Part shown: one piece after another, positions 25,050 to 33,179 of the stretch | How the letters are laid out: the number at the start of each line of letters is the position of its first letter | Numbering within the stretch: position 1 is the first letter of the stretch | Source: Pseudomonas sp. ISL-84 | GTDB lineage: Bacteria > Bacillota > Bacilli > Bacillales > Cytobacillaceae | NCBI GenBank assembly: GCA_018613035.1 | Contig: JAGGRA010000043.1 | Coordinates: 1-40,548 of the forward strand | Reading direction: 5' to 3' | DNA length: 40,548 bases | Notes under the pieces: model-generated | Databases searched by the model: none | Told to the model about the DNA's origin: nothing | The model's input: the letters and a program-made list of their open reading frames with translations, nothing else | Position numbers and translations under genes: made by a program

Positions 25050-25229
25050 TCAGACTTGACCGCTGATATGCGATATGGCTAACTCTTTACACACTTCTCT
25101 GAGGGTAATGCCGGAAACTGGTACCACGTAACCCAATGCGCCTAGTTGATGATATTGGGGCTCGACTTGATGATATATAAAGAAATATGACAATAAAAAT
25201 GTCAGTGTTGACGATATAGCCTTTTTCAA
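25050..25229 (-). CDS. Candidate 59-residue ORF between leuS and ytwF
   Basis: A TTG at 25229 opens 59 codons to a TGA at 25050. The peptide starts like a signal or membrane segment (KKAISSTLTFLLSYFFIYH) and continues with ALGYVVPVSGITLREVCKEL. No convincing ribosome binding site precedes it; a GAGGT lies further upstream. It sits exactly between the leuS terminator and an orphan minus-strand terminator, which implies a transcript here. It could be a small secreted peptide, a decayed gene or the chance frame of a small RNA. Confidence 0.25.
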   Translation of the reverse strand: MKKAISSTLTFLLSYFFIYHQVEPQYHQLGALGYVVPVSGITLREVCKELAISHISGQV

Positions 25230-25294
25230 ATTAATTTCAAGCTGTTTTATGCACTAACAGTACCTCTTTTTATTCCTTTTTTTCAGCATTTACA

Positions 25295-25334
25295 CAAAAA
25301 ACCACCCCTTTTTCCTAAAAAAGAGGTGGTTTCA
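25295..25334 (-). terminator. Terminator of leuS
   Basis: AAACCACC...GGTGGTTT, extended by CTTTT / AAAAG pairing, is followed by a U-run on the minus strand. It lies 12 bp after the leuS stop codon. Confidence 0.85.
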
Positions 25335-25345
25335 GCTAAAAAGTC

Positions 25346-27763
25346 TTAATTTGCAACGATATTTACAAGTTTACCTGGTACTGCAATAACTTTGCGGACT
25401 GTTTTTCCGTCAATTTGCTCTTTTACCTTGTCATCGCCCATTGCGATTTGCTCCAATAGATCTTTCTTGGCATCTGCAGGAACCATTAGTTTGGCTTTTA
25501 CTTTGCCGTTGATTTGGATCACGATTTCTACTTCGTCGTCAACCATTTTCGCTTCATCGTATGCAGGCCATGCTTCATAGGCAATCGATCCGCTATGGCC
25601 GAATTTTGACCAAAGCTCTTCTGATATATGAGGAGCGATAGGCGAAAGCATTTTTACAAAGCCTTCAACATAGCTTTTTGGAAGGACAGCAGCTTTATAT
25701 GCTTCATTAATAAATACCATCATTTGTGAAATGGCTGTATTGAAGCGTAATCCTTCGTAGTCCTCAGTTACCTTTTTAACGGTTTGGTGGTATACCTTTT
25801 CCAGATTCGTGCCTTCTTCAGTGTCCTGGATTTTCGGACTTAATTCGCCGTTTTCTTCAACAAATAAGCGCCAGATGCGGTCTAGGAATCTTCTTGAACC
25901 GTCCAAACCATTTGTAGACCAGGCTATCGATGCTTCAAGCGGCCCCATGAACATTTCGTATAGGCGAAGTGTGTCTGCACCATGGCTCGCAACAATCTCA
26001 TCCGGATTGACTACATTACCTTTTGACTTACTCATTTTTTCATTATTTTCGCCAAGGATCATCCCCTGGTTGAATAGCTTTTGGAAAGGCTCTTTCGTAT
26101 GGACAACGCCTACATCATAAAGGACCTTATGCCAGAAGCGGGCATATAGAAGGTGAAGAACCGCATGTTCTGCTCCCCCGATATAGATATCAACCGGAAG
26201 CCATTCTTTTAATTTTTCAGGATCTGCAAGAGCTTCACTGTTTTTAGGATCGATATAGCGCAAGTAGTACCAGCAGCTTCCTGCCCATTGCGGCATTGTG
26301 TTTGTTTCTCTGCGGCCTTTTTTACCTGTTTCAGGGTCCACAACGTTAACCCACTCATCAATGTTGGCTAATGGAGACTCACCTGTGCCGGATGGTTTAA
26401 TTTCCGTTGTCTTCGGAAGTACTAATGGCAGCTGCTCATCTGGAACGGCTGTCATTGTTCCGTCCTCCCAATGAATAATCGGGATTGGCTCTCCCCAGTA
26501 ACGCTGGCGGCTGAATAGCCAGTCACGAAGTCGGTACGTAACCTTTTTCGTTCCAATGCCTTTTTCTTCAAGCCACGCGATGATTTTTTCGATGGCATCT
26601 TCTTTGTTTAAGTCATTAAGGAAATCAGAGTTTACATGCACGCCATCGCCAGTGTAGGCTTCTTTCTCAACGTCTCCGCCTGCAACTACCTCTTTAATTG
26701 GAAGTTCGAATTGCTTGGCAAACTCATAATCGCGTTCGTCATGAGCCGGAACAGCCATAATCGCGCCTGTTCCATAGCTTACTAAAACGTAGTCTGCAAT
26801 CCAGATCGGCATTTTTTCGCCGTTAACGGGATTGACTGCATAGGCGCCAGTGAATACACCCGTTTTTTCTTTAGCCAAATCAGTACGCTCAAGATCGCTC
26901 TTGCTCTTTACTTTGTCAATGTACGCCTGAACCGCTTCACGCTGCTCATCCGTTGTAATTTTATCAACAAGCGCATGCTCTGGAGCCAGGACAGCATATG
27001 TTGCACCGAATAATGTGTCTGGGCGTGTTGTAAAAACAGTGAAAGTACCGTCATGGCCATCTATATTAAAGGTAACCTCTGCACCTTCTGAACGTCCGAT
27101 CCAGTTTCTCTGCATGTCTTTAAGGCTTTCTGGCCAATCCAACAAATCAAGATCCTCAAGCAGGCGATCCGCATAAGCCGTAATTTTCAGCATCCACTGT
27201 CTCATTGGACGGCGCTCTACCGGATGGCCGCCACGCTCACTTTTTCCGTCAATAACCTCTTCATTGGCAAGAACAGTTCCCAATGCAGGGCACCAGTTAA
27301 CAGCTACTTCATCAATGTAAGCTAGCCCTTTTTCATAAAGCTTTAAGAAAATCCATTGTGTCCATTTATAATATTCAGGATCTGTTGTATTGACTTCACG
27401 TTCCCAATCATATGAAAAGCCTAGTGCTTTAATCTGGCGGCGGAATGTATTGATATTTTGCTCTGTAAATTCTGCCGGATCATTCCCTGTATCAAGTGCA
27501 TATTGCTCTGCAGGCAAACCGAATGCATCCCAGCCCATTGGGTGAAGGACGTTATAGCCCTGCATACGCTTCATGCGGGAAAGGATATCTGTTGCTGTAT
27601 AGCCTTCCGGATGGCCAACATGAAGGCCTGCACCAGATGGATAAGGGAACATATCAAGCGCATAAAATTTGCGCTTGCCTTTATCTTCAGTTGTTTTAAA
27701 TGTCTTATTTTCGTCCCAGTAGCTTTGCCACTTTTTTTCAATCTCCTGGTGATTGAAACTCAT
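25346..27763 (-). CDS. leuS: Leucyl-tRNA synthetase LeuS
   Basis: An 805-residue class I aminoacyl-tRNA synthetase that charges tRNA-Leu. The HIGH motif appears as [14 protein letters not shown] near residues 46-59 and the KMSKS motif as [14 protein letters not shown] near 577-590. The editing domain (CP1) contains [17 protein letters not shown], with the Thr-rich TTRPDT editing signature, and [12 protein letters not shown]. The C-terminal domain ends [30 protein letters not shown]. Length is full. It is preceded by a T-box leader that senses uncharged tRNA-Leu, and has its own terminator. Confidence 0.98.
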   Translation of the reverse strand: MSFNHQEIEKKWQSYWDENKTFKTTEDKGKRKFYALDMFPYPSGAGLHVGHPEGYTATDILSRMKRMQGYNVLHPMGWDAFGLPAEQYALDTGNDPAEFTEQNINTFRRQIKALGFSYDWEREVNTTDPEYYKWTQWIFLKLYEKGLAYIDEVAVNWCPALGTVLANEEVIDGKSERGGHPVERRPMRQWMLKITAYADRLLEDLDLLDWPESLKDMQRNWIGRSEGAEVTFNIDGHDGTFTVFTTRPDTLFGATYAVLAPEHALVDKITTDEQREAVQAYIDKVKSKSDLERTDLAKEKTGVFTGAYAVNPVNGEKMPIWIADYVLVSYGTGAIMAVPAHDERDYEFAKQFELPIKEVVAGGDVEKEAYTGDGVHVNSDFLNDLNKEDAIEKIIAWLEEKGIGTKKVTYRLRDWLFSRQRYWGEPIPIIHWEDGTMTAVPDEQLPLVLPKTTEIKPSGTGESPLANIDEWVNVVDPETGKKGRRETNTMPQWAGSCWYYLRYIDPKNSEALADPEKLKEWLPVDIYIGGAEHAVLHLLYARFWHKVLYDVGVVHTKEPFQKLFNQGMILGENNEKMSKSKGNVVNPDEIVASHGADTLRLYEMFMGPLEASIAWSTNGLDGSRRFLDRIWRLFVEENGELSPKIQDTEEGTNLEKVYHQTVKKVTEDYEGLRFNTAISQMMVFINEAYKAAVLPKSYVEGFVKMLSPIAPHISEELWSKFGHSGSIAYEAWPAYDEAKMVDDEVEIVIQINGKVKAKLMVPADAKKDLLEQIAMGDDKVKEQIDGKTVRKVIAVPGKLVNIVAN

Positions 27764-27796
27764 CTTTGTTTCCTCCTATTAGTGAAAATAAAATAA

Positions 27797-28045
27797 AAAA
27801 ACCTCTCATCCCATAAAAGGGACGAGAGGATTATGTATAAATCTCCCGCGGTACCACCCACATTAGTGACCATGTCACTCGCTTCATTCATCCTTAACGC
27901 GGAATACGGCAAGCATTACTGCTACTTCACACTTGCTGCTCAAAGGCGAGTTCATGATGTGCCCGGCTGACTTGCACCGTCCGTCAACTCTCTACAATCG
28001 GGCTGAAGCACCATTACTATTCCTTATCTAAGCATTTATATATAT
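27797..28045 (-). promoter_or_regulatory. T-box leader of leuS
   Basis: On the minus strand the conserved T-box sequence GGGTGGTACCGCGG lies at 27846-27859. It is followed by a terminator with stem CCTCTC(A)TCCC / GGGA(C)GAGAGG (27802-27829) and a long U-run. The upstream part has the Stem I layout, including a GAACTCGCC loop that offers a CTC (Leu) specifier. Uncharged tRNA-Leu should stabilise the antiterminator and allow leuS transcription. The specifier was picked by eye; the 5' end is approximate. Confidence 0.9.
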
Positions 28046-28181
28046 GAGAATATAGCTATTGTAATAAATTTCCCGCCAGGTTGCAAGTAGGCTTATCCTG
28101 ACAGGAAATTTAATATCTAAAATATGCAGAGAACACCGAATGTGTGCACAATTCCACATGTAATTTATTTTCTAAAAGATT

Positions 28182-28395
28182 GTTGTTTTTGAATAGATTT
28201 GTGAATAGAAACATTGTAAATAAGGTTGGTTGATTGGAGCGTAAGGTGCGAGACTCCAGCGGGAGGAGTGGGACAGGTGAGACCCCGCAGGCGCTGGCGC
28301 CGAGGAGGCTCACCGCCCGCCCCGCGGAAAGCGAGCATCCTGGAGCGGAAATCAACCTTTTCTTTCTACTTATTGAAAAAGCAACAAAATTTGTG
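28182..28395 (+). repeat. Dispersed palindromic repeat, copy B (long form)
   Basis: Full-length copy of the element seen inverted at 13519-13686. Order: GTTGTTTTTGAATAGATTTG, GGTTGATTGGAGCGTAAGG, GGGAGGAGTGGGACAGGTGA, GACCCCGCAGGCGCTGGCGC, GGCTCACCGCCCGCCCCGCG, GGAGCGGAAATCAACC and GCAACAAAATTTGTG. Internal pairing is possible between GGTGAG and CTCACC and between GGTTGATT and AATCAACC. It lies between the leuS T-box and the CBO0543-type gene. Any ORF inside is a by-product of the GC-rich repeat. Confidence 0.85.
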
Positions 28396-28443
28396 AAAAC
28401 AGAAATAAACAGCACCCCAATTACCCAGTGTTTCGCCCTAAAT

Positions 28444-28962
28444 CTACTTCAAATCAGCAAGATGCGGATGGAAGAACCATAGAAGAATTGCGATAATAGG
28501 AACAGAAACCGCCAAAGCGATGCCGGGCTTTTTATAATGCATTCGCAGCATAATGAACATTATTGTATTGAAGAGTACAGACCACCAGAATCCCCAGCTG
28601 TTATCATATACGAACAATCCCTTCTTAGAAAACAAATACTCCAGCACTGAAAAATAACTGATCCAAACACCTATATATAGGAATTTTTTCTTTAGGTTCT
28701 TTTCAGGGAAGTAACGAAGATAGATCATAACGACGACTGGAATGATAATCAAGGTGAAGGTGATTTCAATCAGAGTGTGGTTTAGCCAATCGAAGGTAAC
28801 GGCCCTGTAAGCCCAAAGCGTATGATTATAAAACAAAAAATTATAAAGGAAGTTTGCGATCATATAAAATTGGACGGTTGGATAATATTCCTTCCATCTT
28901 TTCCAATCAACAAATTTCCATGCGAAAAAAATATAAACAAGAACCACCAATAGTAAATACAA
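28444..28962 (-). CDS. CBO0543-type multi-pass membrane protein
   Basis: A 172-residue protein with about five hydrophobic helices: an N-terminal YLLLVVLVYIFFAW, one around the NFLYNFLFYNHTLWAY region, FTLIIIPVVVMIYL, LFNTIMFIMLRM and IALAVSVPIIAILLWFF. It has an aromatic-rich W.RWKEYYPTVQF segment after helix 1. This aromatic pattern matches small bacilli/clostridial membrane proteins annotated as CBO0543 family, whose function is unknown. The start is TTG at 28962 after GGTGGAG. The gene stands alone, with a repeat element downstream. No B. subtilis counterpart comes to mind at this locus. Confidence 0.72.
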   Translation of the reverse strand: MYLLLVVLVYIFFAWKFVDWKRWKEYYPTVQFYMIANFLYNFLFYNHTLWAYRAVTFDWLNHTLIEITFTLIIIPVVVMIYLRYFPEKNLKKKFLYIGVWISYFSVLEYLFSKKGLFVYDNSWGFWWSVLFNTIMFIMLRMHYKKPGIALAVSVPIIAILLWFFHPHLADLK

Positions 28963-29048
28963 AATATCTCCACCAATTACCTGCAGGATTTAGGTATTTC
29001 CAATATACCCAAATTTTACGCTATTTTATTCAACTCCAGGATCAATAG

Positions 29049-29076
29049 AAAAAGAGGGCAGTAGCAGCCCTCTTTA
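29049..29076 (-). terminator. Terminator of the 3-hydroxybutyrate dehydrogenase gene
   Basis: AAAGAGGGC-AGTAGCA-GCCCTCTTT has an A-run on the left, which gives U residues on the minus strand. It is about 60 bp after the stop codon at 29136. Confidence 0.85.
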
Positions 29077-29135
29077 ATATGTAGATAAGATTCGATTCAC
29101 TTGCAGTTCATAAAGGGTGTTTTAGGCCCCTATTA

Positions 29136-29912
29136 TTACTGAACGGTATAGCCTCCATCAATAACTGCCGCCTGGCCCGTAATCCCTTTTGCTGATTCGC
29201 CAGCAAGGAAAATCGCATAGTCTGCAATTTCTTCAACGGTTAAAAGTCTCTTTTGCGGCACTAGTGGATAAATAACCTCTTCAAGTGCCTTTTCAAGCGG
29301 TACATTTCTCGTTTTGGCAAGATCATTCAGCTGGTTTCTTACCAGCGGAGTATCTACATAGCCCGGACAAATCGCATTAACAGTGATGCCTTCTTCGGCT
29401 GCCTCAAGTGCAGCGACCTTCGTAAGGCCAATTACTCCATGCTTCGCGCTATTATAAGCAGCTTTTCCTGCAAACCCTACCAATCCGTTAATTGAAGCCA
29501 TATTGATGATTCTTCCTGATTTTTGCTTTTTCATAACAGGCATAACATGCTTAATCGCAACGAACGGCGCGGTCAGCATGACCTTAATGAGAAACTCAAA
29601 TTTTTCAGTTGGAAAATCCTCAATAAACGAAACATGCTGCAGTCCTGCATTATTGATCAGGACATCCAGCGTCCCGAAATGGCTGACTGTTTCCTGGATC
29701 GCCTCTTGTATTTCCTGTTCAGAAGTAACATCGCATTTTAGCCCGATCGCTTCATACCCTTCACTGTTGAGAGTTTCTGCAGCTTTTTCGACGGCATCTT
29801 CCTGAATATCTGTCAAAACAATTTTAGACCCGTTTTCCGCAAACCTTTTTCCAATTTCGTAGCCTATTCCCTGAGCTGCTCCAGTTATAAATACTACTTT
29901 ATTTTTCACCAT
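29136..29912 (-). CDS. 3-hydroxybutyrate dehydrogenase (SDR family)
   Basis: A 258-residue classical short-chain dehydrogenase that should oxidise D-3-hydroxybutyrate to acetoacetate with NAD. NAD site TGAAQGIG lies at 10-17, Asp61 is in CDVTSE, and NNAG is at 87-90. Catalytic Ser140, Tyr153 and Lys157 sit in NMASINGLVGFAGKAAYNSAKHG. The LQHVSFIEDFP segment after NNAG (Gln92) and PQKRLL near 219 are features of the 3-HB dehydrogenase subfamily. The position of a substrate-binding His known from Pseudomonas enzymes is Asn142 here. It follows the GntP permease by 57 bp, with a weak GC hairpin (29940-29961) between them that could reduce read-through. Confidence 0.88.
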   Translation of the reverse strand: MVKNKVVFITGAAQGIGYEIGKRFAENGSKIVLTDIQEDAVEKAAETLNSEGYEAIGLKCDVTSEQEIQEAIQETVSHFGTLDVLINNAGLQHVSFIEDFPTEKFEFLIKVMLTAPFVAIKHVMPVMKKQKSGRIINMASINGLVGFAGKAAYNSAKHGVIGLTKVAALEAAEEGITVNAICPGYVDTPLVRNQLNDLAKTRNVPLEKALEEVIYPLVPQKRLLTVEEIADYAIFLAGESAKGITGQAAVIDGGYTVQ

Positions 29913-29969
29913 AAGTATTCTCCTTTCAAAAACAAAGCTGGGGCCCGCTTGGATGAGCCCCTGCCGTAG

Positions 29970-31289
29970 TTAGATTCCTAGTCCAAGAGAGAACAAGACA
30001 ATAGCCAGCGCAAGTCCGATTAGCGGAACGATAACCGTAACAGCTGCTACAGCTCCATATGCAGCCTGGTGGGTTTCCCCGCAAATCGCCCTGACAGTGG
30101 TAACGACATAGCCATTATGCGGCAGCGAGTCAAGGGCACCAGATGAAATGGCTACTGTCCTGTGGAGGGCTTCCGCATTGACACCCATATCCATATAATG
30201 CGGCGCCAATATTGGCAATGCGATTGCCTGGCCCCCTGAAGCCGAACCGGTCATACCGGCAATTACACTAACAGCAATTGCACCGCCAATCAGCGGACTT
30301 CCAGGAATGTTTGTCATCATATCTACTGCTGTTGCAAATGCAGGCACTGCCTTGGCAACCCCTCCAAATCCAACCACAGCAGCGGTATTACCGATAGCGA
30401 TTAGCGCGCCAAGTGTTCCATCAGACACAGCATTCCAAAAGTTCGTAAAGTACTTGCGGTTTAACAAATATGTAGCAATGACACCGCCCAATAATGCAAG
30501 AATAAGTGCAGACTGTTTAAGCGAATCATGGAACACAAACGAGATAATTAATACAACGATTAACGGCACAACGCCCATGAAGGGGTGCGGCAGCTCTTTA
30601 TTTTCAGTAACTGGATCCTGTTTGCGCGATTCGAAGGTTTCTCCTTTGTTCACAGCCTTCGTGATCATGCGCTTCAGCCACCAGTATCCGAATATCATCA
30701 TAAACACAGCTGCGATTAAACTGACTTCCCATCCAGCATATGGAGTGGTTCCAAGGTATTCGATTGGAATCCAGTTTTGGATTTCCGGTGACCCGGCAGA
30801 TGTCATGGTGAAAGTTACGGAACCAAAGGCAAGTGCTGCAGGGATAAACCTTCTTGGAAGATTAGCCTGCTTAAATAAACTTAAGGCCATTGGATATACG
30901 GAAAAAGCCACTACAAACAAGCTGACGCCTCCGTATGTTAAGATCGCACAGGAAGCAACAATGGCAAGTACCGCGTATTTCATGCCCAGCTTATCAACCA
31001 CCATTTTAGACACACTGTCAGCCGCTCCGCTATCCTCCATTACTTTCCCAAATATCGCTCCCAATAGGAACATTAAGTACCATGAAGTAACGAAACCTGA
31101 AAAACCGGACATATAATTCCCGACCAGATTGGCCTCTCCTTCCCCAGCAAGCTGCGGAAACAGCGGCATTCCGCTAAAGACAGCTACAAACAGTGCAGAC
31201 AATGGTCCTACAACCAATAGGTTCATCCCCCGCATCGTTAGGAAAATCAGCAGGGCGAGCCCTCCTATTAAACCGATCATACTTAGCAT
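29970..31289 (-). CDS. GntP family permease, probable D-3-hydroxybutyrate importer
   Basis: A 439-residue membrane transporter with about 12 hydrophobic helices. GntP-family traits are the N-terminal GLIGGLALLIFLTMRGMNLLVVGPLSA, the FLLGAIFGKVMEDSGAA motif, TYGGVSLFVVAFSVYPMA and the C-terminal SSGALDSLPHNGYVVT. The family imports gluconate and other organic acids. The pairing with 3-hydroxybutyrate dehydrogenase, and the similar pairing of yxjC with yxjF in B. subtilis, suggest 3-hydroxybutyrate as the substrate; that is inference from context. It is the first gene after a sigma-54 promoter. The ribosome binding site AAAGGGGGAAATGCA precedes the start. Confidence 0.87.
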   Translation of the reverse strand: MLSMIGLIGGLALLIFLTMRGMNLLVVGPLSALFVAVFSGMPLFPQLAGEGEANLVGNYMSGFSGFVTSWYLMFLLGAIFGKVMEDSGAADSVSKMVVDKLGMKYAVLAIVASCAILTYGGVSLFVVAFSVYPMALSLFKQANLPRRFIPAALAFGSVTFTMTSAGSPEIQNWIPIEYLGTTPYAGWEVSLIAAVFMMIFGYWWLKRMITKAVNKGETFESRKQDPVTENKELPHPFMGVVPLIVVLIISFVFHDSLKQSALILALLGGVIATYLLNRKYFTNFWNAVSDGTLGALIAIGNTAAVVGFGGVAKAVPAFATAVDMMTNIPGSPLIGGAIAVSVIAGMTGSASGGQAIALPILAPHYMDMGVNAEALHRTVAISSGALDSLPHNGYVVTTVRAICGETHQAAYGAVAAVTVIVPLIGLALAIVLFSLGLGI

Positions 31290-31345
31290 TGCATTTCCCC
31301 CTTTATTATTCTTAAATAGAAAAAACTAATTGGCAACCTCCTTCT

Positions 31346-31359
31346 TGTAACCGTTTGCA
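31346..31359. promoter_or_regulatory. Candidate cre (CcpA) site in the GntP leader
   Basis: TGTAACCGTTTGCA matches the cre pattern TGWAANCGNTNWCA at all defined positions except one. It lies about 55-65 bases downstream of the predicted sigma-54 start and upstream of the GntP ribosome binding site, a typical roadblock position for carbon catabolite repression. Confidence 0.5.
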
Positions 31360-31422
31360 AAAAATAAGCTGAACCTTCGTTTTAAAACAGCAATCCGATA
31401 GTGGCTTATTTACTAATTGACA

Positions 31423-31440
31423 TTGCAAGAAACATGCCAA
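31423..31440 (-). promoter_or_regulatory. Sigma-54 (-24/-12) promoter of the GntP-dehydrogenase operon
   Basis: The minus strand reads TTGGCATGTTTCTTGCAA. The GG and GC dinucleotides are exactly ten bases apart, and seven of the eight TTGGCACG positions and the TTGCA box match the consensus. Transcription should begin near 31412, leaving a leader of about 120 bases. The adjacent gene encodes a sigma-54 activator, which supports the call. Confidence 0.8.
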
Positions 31441-31487
31441 ATAGAACTACTTTATAGATAGGGGGATGATGAACTATTTATGAATCT

Positions 31488-31509
31488 TTATTCCGGAATT
31501 CCGGAATAA
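31488..31509. promoter_or_regulatory. Perfect 22-bp palindrome, candidate enhancer for the sigma-54 activator
   Basis: The core TTCCGGAATTCCGGAA is extended on both sides to a perfect 22-bp palindrome without a loop. It lies about 50 bp upstream of the -24 box. No U-run follows on either strand, so it is not a terminator. Position and symmetry fit an upstream activator sequence bound by a Fis-type HTH dimer. Confidence 0.6.
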
Positions 31510-31591
31510 GCAAATAGCAAGGCCACCAAATATACCAGACAAGTTTTCAGATAATTATGTCTAAACCTTGATTAATTAAAAAGAAAATTAC

Positions 31592-31641
31592 TACAATAAA
31601 AACAGTCCAGAAATTCGGAACGCATTCCGGGTTTCCGGACT
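31592..31641 (-). terminator. Terminator of the sigma-54 activator gene
   Basis: On the minus strand AGTCC-g-GAAA-cc-CGGAA-tgcg-TTCCG-aa-TTTC-t-GGACT forms a long interrupted stem (31604-31641) and is followed by GTTTTTATT. It is 35 bp after the stop codon. Confidence 0.75.
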
Positions 31642-31675
31642 ACCTTTTCCTGGTTCTTCATTCTTCACCTTTTCT

Positions 31676-33037
31676 TTATTCAATTCCATATTTTTTTAGT
31701 TTTTCATACATAGAAGACTTGCTGATGCCAAGGGCTTTCGCTGCTTCGCGACGGTCATTGTTAAATTTGCTTAAGCTTTGTGTGAGGATACGCTTCTCTG
31801 TTTCTTCTAATATATCCTTCAGTTTCTTTTTGCCAACCGGATAAACAGCCGAATCTTTCAGGTAATCTGGCAATGATTCCGTTGAGATGGTTTCATTGCT
31901 GGTTAAATGCACGGATGCCTCTAAAACATTTTCCAGCTCTCTGATATTTCCCGGCCAGCTGTACTGGTGAAATTTTTCGATTACACCCTCGTCAATTGCA
32001 CTGATTCTCTTGCCTGATTTTTTGGTGATTTTTTCTATAAAATAATCAATCAGGATAGTCAGATCCTCCAGCCTATCTCGCAATGGAGGAACCATAAACG
32101 GCACAACATTGATCCGATAAAATAAATCTTCCCTGAAACGTTTTTCTTCCATCATTTTTTCGAGCGGCCGATTGGTTGCAGCAATAATTCTGACATCCAC
32201 ATTAACAGGTTCAGTCGAACCAACGCTTTCGATTTCACCTTCCTGAAGAGCGCGCAATAGCTTTACTTGCATATTGAGAGGCATATCGCCAATTTCATCC
32301 AGAAACAATGTGCCTCCATCTGCGAGCTGGAACTTTCCTTTTTTGCCGCCTTTTTTCGCACCTGTAAAAGCTCCTTCCTCATAGCCGAACAACTCTGATT
32401 CCAGCAGATGCTCCGGGATGGCACCGCAGTTTATTTTTACGAACGGCTGATGGCTTCTGTTGCTGAGCTGGTGAATGCTATGGGCAAACAGCTCTTTTCC
32501 TGTCCCGCTTTCCCCTCTGATCAAAACGGAAATATCGCTTGCGGCTACCATTTTTACTTTTTCCTTTAGGCTCTGGATTTGTTTGGAGCTGCCCAAAATA
32601 TCGTCGAGACTATATTTAACACTTCGGTCAATGTCCTGGATGTAGCTCTGGATTTTTGTCAGCATGCTCTTCACATGGCTGTTCATTTGCATCCATTCCT
32701 TTGTATCCCTGAAAAATACAGTCCCAAATGCTCCTAACACTTCCCCTCCCGCAACGATAGGAATGCGATTTGCAATCATATAATTGCCTTTAATGTATTG
32801 AAGGTCAGCAATTTCTTCCTTTCCTGTCGCGGCAACAATGTGCATCCGTGAATTTTCAATAACCTGGGCAACATGCACCCCCAGCACCTGCTCCCTCTCG
32901 GCCTCCAGAAAATCGCAGTAATTTTTATTGATATAAATAATTTTCCCTTCTCTATCAACTACCACCAGCCAGCCAAAAGCGTTTTCAACGATGGTTTCGA
33001 CAATTTCAATTGGCAATTCAAATAATGCGTTTTTCAT
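31676..33037 (-). CDS. PAS-AAA-HTH sigma-54-dependent transcriptional activator
   Basis: A 453-residue enhancer-binding protein. The N-terminal PAS domain spans about 10-110 (ENAFGWLVVVDREGKIIYIN). A linker to about 145 is followed by the AAA+ domain: Walker A GESGTGKE 175-182, the sigma-54 contact loop GAFTGA 222-227, Walker B GGTLFLDEIG 241-250 and arginine fingers in FREDLFYRIN near 301-310. A Fis-type HTH ends the protein (NNDRREAAKALGISKSSMYEKLKKYG). The start at 33037 follows AGAGGAGATTAAG. Longer frames to 33190 lack a ribosome binding site. All residues needed for activation are present. Its neighbour, the GntP-dehydrogenase operon, has a sigma-54 promoter, so it is the likely activator of that operon. 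Confidence 0.92.
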   Translation of the reverse strand: MKNALFELPIEIVETIVENAFGWLVVVDREGKIIYINKNYCDFLEAEREQVLGVHVAQVIENSRMHIVAATGKEEIADLQYIKGNYMIANRIPIVAGGEVLGAFGTVFFRDTKEWMQMNSHVKSMLTKIQSYIQDIDRSVKYSLDDILGSSKQIQSLKEKVKMVAASDISVLIRGESGTGKELFAHSIHQLSNRSHQPFVKINCGAIPEHLLESELFGYEEGAFTGAKKGGKKGKFQLADGGTLFLDEIGDMPLNMQVKLLRALQEGEIESVGSTEPVNVDVRIIAATNRPLEKMMEEKRFREDLFYRINVVPFMVPPLRDRLEDLTILIDYFIEKITKKSGKRISAIDEGVIEKFHQYSWPGNIRELENVLEASVHLTSNETISTESLPDYLKDSAVYPVGKKKLKDILEETEKRILTQSLSKFNNDRREAAKALGISKSSMYEKLKKYGIE

Positions 33038-33179
33038 CTTAATCTCCTCTTTTAAGGCAAGCTCCATTTTATTAATTATTTTATCATATTTTTCTGACAA
33101 CAAATTTGGCAATAAAGGTATTCTTCCCGCTTTTATTGCCCATACCATTATTAATCGGAAGCTTGGGGAGGTGTTTTGC

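Noticed and set aside
25115..25140. GTGGTACC-like sequence resembling a T-box core (minus strand)
   Set aside because: Only the GTGGTACC part matches; the CGCGG half, specifier stem and terminator pairing are missing.
28234..28482. 82-codon ORF across the GC-rich repeat copy B
   Set aside because: Its sequence is the repeat itself (Arg/Pro/Glu-rich), overlaps the end of the membrane protein gene, and has no ribosome binding site.
30307..31116. 269-codon plus-strand ORF opposite the GntP permease
   Set aside because: It is a shadow frame of the permease with no ribosome binding site and no conserved motif; the GntP frame has clear family motifs.
31604..31641. Second TTCGGAA / TTCCGG cluster, at first taken as another activator site
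   Set aside because: On the minus strand it forms a complete interrupted hairpin followed by GTTTTTATT just after the activator stop codon, so it is better explained as that gene's terminator.
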